Under the pieces are notes generated by a model. The model made no database searches, was not told where the DNA came from, and worked only from the letters and a program-made list of their open reading frames with translations. Below, in pieces: positions 11,989 to 18,452 of a stretch of DNA of 24,042 bases; within the stretch, counting starts at the first letter, position 1; every line of letters begins with the position of its first letter. The position numbers and the translations under genes were made by a program. This DNA comes from a bacterium (GTDB lineage Bacteria > Latescibacterota > UBA2968): positions 1-24,042 of the forward strand of contig JAPUJS010000065.1 in NCBI GenBank assembly GCA_027296045.1, in the 5' to 3' direction.

Positions 11989-14853
11989 TCAGGATTCTCC
12001 CTGCATCAGGGCCTCGCACAGGATTTCGGCAGGATGCTTTGCGTTTCGGCCTGTCCCGTGGGCAATCTGCTGTCGGCAAGACAGGCCGGCGGCCACGATT
12101 TCAACCTCCGAATCGGCTTCGCGCACAACCTTTAGAAGGCGGTCTTCGCCCACCTTCAGCGAGATATCGTAGTGTTCCCTTTCGTATCCAAATGACCCGG
12201 CCATTCCGCAACATCCCGACGCAATGGGCTCTGCCGAAAAGCCCGGGGGCAAATTGAGAGTCGCAAGCGAAGGCCCCATCCCCCAAAGGGCTTTCTGGTG
12301 ACAATGTCCGTGGACCAGGATGTCTTTTTGAAGATCGCCAAATGGAATCTCCAATTCCCCGGTCTCCGAGAACTTCTGCACAAACTCTTCGAACAGGTAG
12401 ACGCCCTCTGCCACCGCTTTTGCTCTGGGGTCATCTGTCAGTTCCAGATAATCGTCGCACAACATGGACACACAACTGGGTTCAAATCCAACAATCGGAA
12501 TCCCCTTTTCTACATAGGGAAACAGGTTTGCCACATTCCATGCCAGATGATTTTTGACTTGCTCGATAAACCCACTCGAAAGCAAGGGCCTGCCGCAACA
12601 CTTTTTTTTGGGCAAAATAACTTCGTATCCAGCCGCTTCGAATAGTTGGGTTGCCGCCATTCCAATATTCGGATAATTGTAGTTCAGATACGTATCGTGA
12701 AACAGCACCACCTGACGATTGCTCCGTTTCCCTTTCCGTTTGGCAAACCAGTCCGCGAAAGTTTTTCGGGCAAATGGGGGCAAAGATCGATTGGAGGCCA
12801 TCCCCATCACCGACATAAAAAACCGGGTCAGGCTGCTGCCTGCAATCCAGTTGGAAAGGGGCGCAAAAAGGCAGCCCAAACGGTTCACCCATTCGATATT
12901 TCCAAACATCCATGCCCGTAACGGGCGTCTGTGTGCTTTGTAATAATGCGCCAAAAACTCGTATTTGATCTTGGCCATATCTACATTGGAAGGACATTCG
13001 GCTTTACACGCTTTGCACTCCAAACATAAATCCAGCACCTCAAACAGGCGCTTGTCCGTAAGTCCCCCTTCCCAATCTCCTGAAATTGCCGCTCGAAGCG
13101 CATTTGCTCGCCCCCGGGTAGAATGTTCTTCTTCCAGCGTGGCCATGTAGGAAGGGCACATGGTCCCTTCCAGTGTTTTCCGGCAGGCCCCCACCCCATT
13201 GCACATTTCGATGGCCCGATGGAAGCCCCCATCTGCAGAAAAGTCAAAATGGGTCTGGATATCGTCCGATTGATAGTCTGGCCCATAGCGCAGATTTTCT
13301 GTCATCAAAGGGGCATCCACGATTTTTCCTGGGTTCATCAAGCCCTTCGGATCAAATGCACGTTTCACCTCGCGAAAGGCGTTGTAAAGCCTGGTTCCGA
13401 AGATCTTTTCATTCCAGCAGCTGCGAACCAGTCCATCGCCATGTTCCCCGCTCATCGCCCCCCCGTATCGGATGACCAGATCCCGCACCTGTTCGGAAAT
13501 AGACCGCATCTTTTCAATTTCATCGCCCTGCTTCAAATTAATCAGCGGCCGGATGTGCAACAACCCCACGCTGGCGTGTGCATAATAGCCTGCGGTGGTG
13601 TTGTGGGCCCGAACGATGTCTTCGAACTCCCGGATATAGTCGGGCAATTTTTCGGGCGACACGGCTGCGTCTTCCACAAAAGCGACGGGTTTCGTATCCC
13701 CTTTAATCCCCATGAGCAATCCCAGACCCGCTTTTCGCACATTCCAGATATTGTCCTGTTCCTCGGCCGATTCGGCACGCGTGCAGGCATATCCAAATCC
13801 CCTCTGTTGCAACAGGGTTTCCAATTCATCGAGTTTCCCCTTGAGCTCCGCAGGGGAGTCTCCATAATATTCAACCACCAGGATCGCCTCCGGATCTCCC
13901 TGAACCCAGGCCCGCTGGCTTGAAAGAGCCAGAGACCCCTTGGTCTGTTCCAGAATCATCTTATCAATCAGTTCGACAGCCGCCGGTCCGGTATCCAGAA
14001 TGGGGGCCGTGGCTTCCATGGATTCGATCAGAGAGTGAAATTGCACCGCGCACACCACCTTGGCCTTGGGCAGCGGAACAACCTTGACTTTAGCAGCGAC
14101 AACCGTGGCCAGAGTGCCTTCGGATCCAACAACCATGCGGCACAAATTGAAGGCCTGTTTTTTGACAAACGCATCCAGATTGTACCCTCCCACACGCCGC
14201 AGAATCTTGGGATAGCGGCGTTCAATTTCCGCTTCATTCTCCCGCGCAAGCCGAATCACCTCGCGATAGGCCTGCCCTTCAAGCGTATCCTGTCGCACTT
14301 TCTGCTGGACCTCGGTCTCATCCATGTCAAGAAACGTCGCTTCCGACCCATCTGCCAGGATCAGGTCCAACTCCAGCACATGGTCGATGGTTTTGCCATA
14401 AATCACCGAATGTGCGCCGGCCGAATTGTTGTTGATCATCCCCCCAACAGTTGCTCTGGAACTGGTGGCCACATCCGGGGCAAATTGCAAGTTGTGGGGC
14501 TTCAAAAAGGCATTCAACTCGTCTAAAACTACCCCGGGTTCCACCCGCACCCACCCGGCCTGTGCATTGAGCTCCAGGATGCGATTCATGTATTTGGACA
14601 TATCCAGCACAATCCCCTTCCCAACAGTCTGCCCCGCCAGTCCGGTCCCCCCTCCTCTGGGTATCAAAGAGATGTCAAATTCATTGGCCAGTTGAACCAC
14701 AGCCAAAACATCTTCCCGGTCTTTGGGCAAAACTACCCCAAGGGGTTTGATTTGATACATGCTGGCATCTGTGCTATACAGGATTCGGGAAGTGTGATCA
14801 AACCGTACCTCCCCTTTCACTGCTTGCTCCAACTTCTGGACCAACCCCTCCAT
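11989..14853 (-). CDS. FAD-linked oxidase/Fe-S fusion (D-lactate dehydrogenase-like)
   Basis: This 954-residue protein joins a GlcD-like flavin domain to a GlcF-like iron-sulphur domain, as in YdiJ/Dld-type D-2-hydroxyacid dehydrogenases. The FAD-binding PCMH fold shows PRGGGTGLAGQ (66-76), SSRATVGGMINNNSAGAHS and VVGSEGTLATV. The flavin C-terminal domain shows HASVGLLHIRP and SGEHGDGLVRS. The Fe-S part has CNGVGACRK...MCPSYMA (C551, C557, C566), then HSTRGRANALR, and CLECKACKAECP (C610, C613, C616, C620). Two CCG-type cysteine regions (KKCCGRPL; SGCCGMAGSFGYE) follow. It probably oxidises D-lactate or a similar 2-hydroxyacid at the inner membrane face and feeds the quinone pool. ATG 14853 has GAAGGGA upstream; an in-frame GTG at 14880 would overlap the previous gene. 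Confidence 0.92.
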   Translation of the reverse strand: MEGLVQKLEQAVKGEVRFDHTSRILYSTDASMYQIKPLGVVLPKDREDVLAVVQLANEFDISLIPRGGGTGLAGQTVGKGIVLDMSKYMNRILELNAQAGWVRVEPGVVLDELNAFLKPHNLQFAPDVATSSRATVGGMINNNSAGAHSVIYGKTIDHVLELDLILADGSEATFLDMDETEVQQKVRQDTLEGQAYREVIRLARENEAEIERRYPKILRRVGGYNLDAFVKKQAFNLCRMVVGSEGTLATVVAAKVKVVPLPKAKVVCAVQFHSLIESMEATAPILDTGPAAVELIDKMILEQTKGSLALSSQRAWVQGDPEAILVVEYYGDSPAELKGKLDELETLLQQRGFGYACTRAESAEEQDNIWNVRKAGLGLLMGIKGDTKPVAFVEDAAVSPEKLPDYIREFEDIVRAHNTTAGYYAHASVGLLHIRPLINLKQGDEIEKMRSISEQVRDLVIRYGGAMSGEHGDGLVRSCWNEKIFGTRLYNAFREVKRAFDPKGLMNPGKIVDAPLMTENLRYGPDYQSDDIQTHFDFSADGGFHRAIEMCNGVGACRKTLEGTMCPSYMATLEEEHSTRGRANALRAAISGDWEGGLTDKRLFEVLDLCLECKACKAECPSNVDMAKIKYEFLAHYYKAHRRPLRAWMFGNIEWVNRLGCLFAPLSNWIAGSSLTRFFMSVMGMASNRSLPPFARKTFADWFAKRKGKRSNRQVVLFHDTYLNYNYPNIGMAATQLFEAAGYEVILPKKKCCGRPLLSSGFIEQVKNHLAWNVANLFPYVEKGIPIVGFEPSCVSMLCDDYLELTDDPRAKAVAEGVYLFEEFVQKFSETGELEIPFGDLQKDILVHGHCHQKALWGMGPSLATLNLPPGFSAEPIASGCCGMAGSFGYEREHYDISLKVGEDRLLKVVREADSEVEIVAAGLSCRQQIAHGTGRNAKHPAEILCEALMQGES

Positions 14854-14872
14854 AACATCTTCCCTTCTTTGG

Positions 14873-15640
14873 CTATTCACGGCGTTTTCGATATTTATTT
14901 TTGACCTGGTCAGAATCTGCGACCGACCAACCCTCGGTGGGCTTAAACTCCTTTTTTTTATTTCCTTTCACAGACTCTTTGGATTCGTCTACCTGTTCAA
15001 AAGAGAGCGATTGAAAGGTTCCATTTGTTTGCGTAGGAGCCGCAGAAGGCGGGCGGGATGGCTTAAAGACCTTTGGGCCTTGTTCCTTGTCCCGTTTTGG
15101 CTTCGCCTTTGTATGTGCCTGTGGCACCTTCTGCACATCCTCCGCCTCTCCAGCCTGGGGCCACTTTACCGGACGAACCGGTGCGTTGCCAGATTTCTGT
15201 TCCTCCCCCTTTTGTTTGATCCGCTCCCATTGAACAGGCTGAACTCCAGTCCGATCCTGACGGGAAGGCCCGTTTGCAATCACGTTCTGGATTTTGGCGT
15301 CCAGCTCTCCAGCGCTGATCGGCAGTTCGATCACACTGGCGATTCTGGATGCTTCGATCTGTTTTCGTGTAAGCTCCCCGAGTTCGCCTGTGGAGTGGAC
15401 CAGAAACGGAATAGAAGCCGTTTTGGGATTTTGCTGTAACACCCTGGGAAAAGCATATTCATTGTGGATAAAAAGCAACGCATTAATCATAATCATATCT
15501 GGAAGCTTGCCCACAGCAGCACGAGCACCGGCCACACACCCATCCTCCATCCAAACAGTATGTGCCGTTCGATACTTCAAAAGCCCGCCCAAAGATCGCT
15601 TGTGGTCGGGGTTGCTATCGATCATGAGGATATTGGCCAT
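14873..15640 (-). CDS. Degenerate receiver with long basic disordered tail
   Basis: Of 255 residues, the first 120 or so follow the receiver fold (MANILMIDSNPDHKRS; LPDMIMINALLF; SIPFLVHSTGELGEL; VIELPISAGELDAKI). D8 is kept, but the phospho-acceptor position is N53 and the conserved lysine position is L106, so normal phosphotransfer is not expected. Residues about 125-255 are low-complexity and rich in K, E, P and Q. They contain short repeated elements (QPVQWERI and RPVKWPQA; KVFKPSRPP and EFKPTEGW) and end in KNKYRKRRE, a strongly basic tail that could bind nucleic acid or a partner. It lies in an operon, 19 bases behind the LRV gene and 19 before the dehydrogenase ATG. Function is unknown. 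Confidence 0.8.
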   Translation of the reverse strand: MANILMIDSNPDHKRSLGGLLKYRTAHTVWMEDGCVAGARAAVGKLPDMIMINALLFIHNEYAFPRVLQQNPKTASIPFLVHSTGELGELTRKQIEASRIASVIELPISAGELDAKIQNVIANGPSRQDRTGVQPVQWERIKQKGEEQKSGNAPVRPVKWPQAGEAEDVQKVPQAHTKAKPKRDKEQGPKVFKPSRPPSAAPTQTNGTFQSLSFEQVDESKESVKGNKKKEFKPTEGWSVADSDQVKNKYRKRRE

Positions 15641-15659
15641 GTCTTTCCCCGTTCAAAGC

Positions 15660-16595
15660 CTATCGCTCTCTGTCTTCGGCAATCTGTTTTTTCAAAATCT
15701 GTCCCAATCGATTTCTTGCCTGGCGTTTGATCTTCGCATCCTGGTCAAATGCAAGCACCTGCAAAGCCACCTGGGTCGTATTGGCATTTTCCACAACCCC
15801 CCGACGCACTTCGACCTCACTGTCTTCCGCCAGCCGCCTCAACCCCGGTCCTGGCATGTTTTTGTGTGCCCCGGCTCGTTTCCGCACTTCAATACTACTA
15901 TCGAAAACCAGGCCCAACAACAAAGCGGGAGAAGCCCCCGTATTGGCCGCTGTTGCAATTCGGAATGCCTCATCCCTTTCTACCGAAAAGCGGTCCATCA
16001 CATCTCCGGGCGTGTTCGGGTTTCCCGCAACCGTCAGCCGGACACTTCGTTCTTCGTCTTCCGAGAGAATTTCAAGCATCACAAGAGGGGTATTCGGGTT
16101 TCCCGCTACTTTGCGACGCACCGTAACGGAGACGTCGGATGCCAGATTTCTCAAGACCTCTGGCGAAACCTTGGGGTTGGCCGCCAACCCCAACCGAACA
16201 ATCTCGGCATAATCAATTGCAAGCCGAAGCATTGCACTGTCGGGAATGTTGGCATTCATCGCCACGGCCCAGCGAACCGTCTCGTTGGGGTCTTGCGACA
16301 ACATATTCAGGGCCTGGGACGGTGTAACAGGGTTGAAGGCAACCACAAAACGTACTCCCGAATCTTCGTCGTGTGCCAGGCGCATTAAAATTCGCGGATT
16401 GTTTGTGTGCCCTGCACGCCATTTCTGTTCCTCGTTCAATTCCCTGGCCTGTTGGAGCAGGCGTATAAATTCTCGGTCATCGACCTCAGTAGAGTCCGCT
16501 CCCTGCTGGGCAAAACTGATCTGTGCAGATCCCAATAAGCAGATGAGCACGCAAACCCGGACCCCAAAGCTTCGAAAGACTTGCATCCTTTTCAT
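15660..16595 (-). CDS. Secreted leucine-rich repeat variant (LRV) protein
   Basis: This 311-residue protein has a signal peptide: basic start MKRMQVFRSFGVR, hydrophobic VCVLICLLGSAQ, probable cleavage after SFA at about residue 30. From about residue 58 it is built of nine or so repeats of 24-26 residues of the pattern VRxxVAxNPNTPxxxLxxLxxD (two neighbours share VAGNPNTP), typical of LRV/HEAT-like alpha-solenoids. The four-cysteine cluster that precedes the repeats in the Azotobacter LRV protein is absent; cysteines occur only in the signal peptide. It probably sits in the periplasm or outside and binds a protein. ATG 16595 is chosen for the signal peptide; no clear Shine-Dalgarno is seen. 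It is the first gene behind the promoter at 16656-16684. Confidence 0.87.
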   Translation of the reverse strand: MKRMQVFRSFGVRVCVLICLLGSAQISFAQQGADSTEVDDREFIRLLQQARELNEEQKWRAGHTNNPRILMRLAHDEDSGVRFVVAFNPVTPSQALNMLSQDPNETVRWAVAMNANIPDSAMLRLAIDYAEIVRLGLAANPKVSPEVLRNLASDVSVTVRRKVAGNPNTPLVMLEILSEDEERSVRLTVAGNPNTPGDVMDRFSVERDEAFRIATAANTGASPALLLGLVFDSSIEVRKRAGAHKNMPGPGLRRLAEDSEVEVRRGVVENANTTQVALQVLAFDQDAKIKRQARNRLGQILKKQIAEDRER

Positions 16596-16655
16596 ATGCG
16601 TAACCAGACACAAAACAATAAAGACAAGTCGAGAAATTACTATATCTTACCTACA

Positions 16656-16684
16656 AATATACACACTCCTTTTATCCGGGTCAA
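16656..16684 (-). promoter_or_regulatory. Strong sigma70-like promoter of the LRV operon
   Basis: On the minus strand TTGACC, a 17-base spacer ending GTGTG, and TATATT lie about 60 bases upstream of the LRV start. The architecture is the same as that of the tRNA-Arg promoter. Confidence 0.75.
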
Positions 16685-16735
16685 GGAGCGTATTCCCAAG
16701 CCATAAGATAAGCATAAAACAGGCATCCATGCAAT

Positions 16736-16985
16736 ATCGAGCTCAACCGCCTTCAGCGCCTTTTCCGTCGCACGATCTGCACCCAAATTGCTAACTGCCC
16801 TATGTGATGGCATGGGCGGCTTTTTCGACCCCCAACAGATCCTGCTCCGGCATCGCCTGCTCCATCTGGGGCATCCGATCTGGACTCGATTCCAAAAAAA
16901 TTGTCGCCAACTCTTTCCATAGCTCCTCATCGCCGCCCAACCGCTCCAAAACCTCGGACCAATCCATGCCCCCGGAAGACGCCAT
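16736..16985 (-). pseudogene. Hpt (histidine phosphotransfer) domain pseudogene
   Basis: From ATG 16985 the frame reads MASSGGMDWSEVLERLGGDE, then ELWKELATIFLESSPDRM and GVEKAAHAIT before TAG at 16800. This is the N-terminal two thirds of an Hpt domain up to the phospho-accepting histidine region (AAHAI, normally followed by KGSAxNLG). The expected continuation NLGADRATEKALKAVELD is present, but in another frame. The DNA between is explained by about three extra bases (creating the stop) plus a loss of two. After ELD the similarity ends and the last helix is missing. The product, if made, is 61 residues and lacks half of the four-helix bundle. It lies between the LRV promoter and the divergent aminotransferase. 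Confidence 0.75.
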
Positions 16986-16994
16986 TGAAACGCC

Positions 16995-17023
16995 TTGACT
17001 TCCCTTCCGCACGAGCTTACCAT
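16995..17023 (+). promoter_or_regulatory. Candidate promoter of the aminotransferase gene
   Basis: TTGACT (16995-17000), a 17-base spacer and TACCAT (17018-17023) lie about 40 bases upstream of the ATG at 17065. It overlaps the region just upstream of the Hpt pseudogene on the other strand. Confidence 0.5.
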
Positions 17024-17064
17024 AATCAAATATGCTCTAAATCACACTTTCGAAAGGTTTTTCT

Positions 17065-18303
17065 ATGTCGGAACAACTGGCAATCCATGACGGCACTCCG
17101 GTTCGATCAACCGATCAGAAACCCTGGCCGGTCTGGCCATTAAGCACCGAAGAAGAATGGGAAAAAGAAATTGCACCTTCTCTCAAGTCCGTTTATCTGG
17201 AAAAACGAGAAGGCCTGCCCGGCATCCAGGGGGAGGCATTTGGTCAGGCCTTTGCGGCCTATTCGGATGCCCGCTATGGGGTCATCATGCCCCACGGAAC
17301 CGATGCGATTGCTGCGGCCTGTGCCGGGGCGCTCGATTTGGACGGAATTGGCGAAGGGGGCGAAGTGATTATTCCCAACTATACCTTCATCGCCACGGCA
17401 AGTGCCCCCCTTTCGGTGCGCTGTTCGCTCGCCCTGGTGGACATCGACCCCGTCAGTTTTACGATGTCTCCCGAAGCCGTCGAGTCCGCGTTGACAGAAA
17501 ACACGGTGGCCCTGTTACCGGTTCATCTGGGCGGCCACCCCGCCGAAATGGACGCGTTAAACGCCATTGCTCAGAAACACGGATTGATCGTCATTGAAGA
17601 CTGTGCACAGGCCCATGGCGCCGAATACAACGGCAAAAAAGTTGGCTCAATCGGGCATGTGGGCGCATTCAGCTTTCAGTCCAGCAAAAACCTGACCTCC
17701 GGTGAAGGCGGCTGTTTGCTCACCAACGATCCGGACATTCGGGATCGGGCCCATGCCTTTAAAGATGTGGGACGCAGGCCAGGGGGAGAACGCTGGGAAT
17801 ATCCGAGACTGGGCTGGAACTATCGAACCTCAGAATATCTGGCTGCCATCCTCCTGTCCAGACTCACAAATCTAGAAGACCAGACCAAACACCGCAACCA
17901 GAATGCGGCCTCTCTAACGCGAGGCTTACAAAGCCTGGGCGGCCTGAAGCCCCCCGAATGGCACCCCTGGGTGACCCAACACGGGTATCACCTGTATATG
18001 ATGCTGTATGATCCAGAGGCATTTGGCGGCCAGTCCCGCGACACCTTCATCCGGGCCCTCCAGGCAGAAGGCATTCCGTGCACACCAGGATATCAGAGAC
18101 CGCTGACCGATGAAGGAGGTTTGAAAACCATTGCAGACAAATACCCCCATCTCATCCGTCGCCTGCCCTGCCCCCATGTAGAATATACCTGCGAACACAG
18201 CGTCTGGTTCACGCAAAACATCCTGCTGGGGTCTCAGGAAGACATGAACGATATTCTTACTGCAATCGACAAGATCAAAACGGCCTTCTCTTCGGGAATA
18301 TAA
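17065..18303 (+). CDS. DegT/DnrJ/EryC1/StrS family PLP aminotransferase
   Basis: This 412-residue protein has full family length. The PLP Schiff-base lysine is K208 in FSFQSSKNLTSGEGG, and D179 in VIEDCAQAHGA is the residue that holds the pyridine nitrogen. HGTDAIAAACAGA (77-89) and EVIIPNYTFIATASA (100-114) form the cofactor phosphate region. Members transaminate nucleotide-linked ketosugars or, in the AHBA synthase branch, cyclic ketones. The specific substrate cannot be assigned, and no sugar-nucleotide enzyme is adjacent. The start has AAAGG about nine bases upstream. The gene is probably transcribed alone. Confidence 0.93.
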   Translation: MSEQLAIHDGTPVRSTDQKPWPVWPLSTEEEWEKEIAPSLKSVYLEKREGLPGIQGEAFGQAFAAYSDARYGVIMPHGTDAIAAACAGALDLDGIGEGGEVIIPNYTFIATASAPLSVRCSLALVDIDPVSFTMSPEAVESALTENTVALLPVHLGGHPAEMDALNAIAQKHGLIVIEDCAQAHGAEYNGKKVGSIGHVGAFSFQSSKNLTSGEGGCLLTNDPDIRDRAHAFKDVGRRPGGERWEYPRLGWNYRTSEYLAAILLSRLTNLEDQTKHRNQNAASLTRGLQSLGGLKPPEWHPWVTQHGYHLYMMLYDPEAFGGQSRDTFIRALQAEGIPCTPGYQRPLTDEGGLKTIADKYPHLIRRLPCPHVEYTCEHSVWFTQNILLGSQEDMNDILTAIDKIKTAFSSGI

Positions 18304-18390
18304 GCGGAAAGCGGGGGGAAATCACGCAGAATAAGCATTATTGCAACGCTTTTTCCTCCGGACCGGCGTTCATGTCGGGCTTTTTTTCAT

Positions 18391-18429
18391 TGCCCTCCCT
18401 TGCCGGGATGGCATAATTTTCTTTTTTTT
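18391..18429 (+). terminator. Probable terminator after the aminotransferase
   Basis: TGCC-C-TCCC (18391-18399) pairs with GGGA-T-GGCA (18405-18413) with one mismatch around a five-base loop. It is followed by TAATTTTCTTTTTTTT. It ends just before the ribosome-binding site of the next gene. Confidence 0.5.
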
Positions 18430-18452
18430 AAGGAAACACCTGGAGAAAGTCG

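Noticed and set aside
13123..13923. 266-codon plus-strand frame
   Set aside because: It lies antisense to the FAD/Fe-S dehydrogenase, which has conserved motifs throughout.
15294..16388. 364-codon plus-strand frame
   Set aside because: It runs opposite the pseudo-receiver and LRV genes. The LRV repeats on the minus strand are clear and the plus-strand translation shows no domain.
15700..16450. Regularly spaced similar segments that might suggest a repeat array
   Set aside because: They are in-frame protein repeats (LRV units of about 72-78 bases with divergent bases), not a CRISPR or satellite array.
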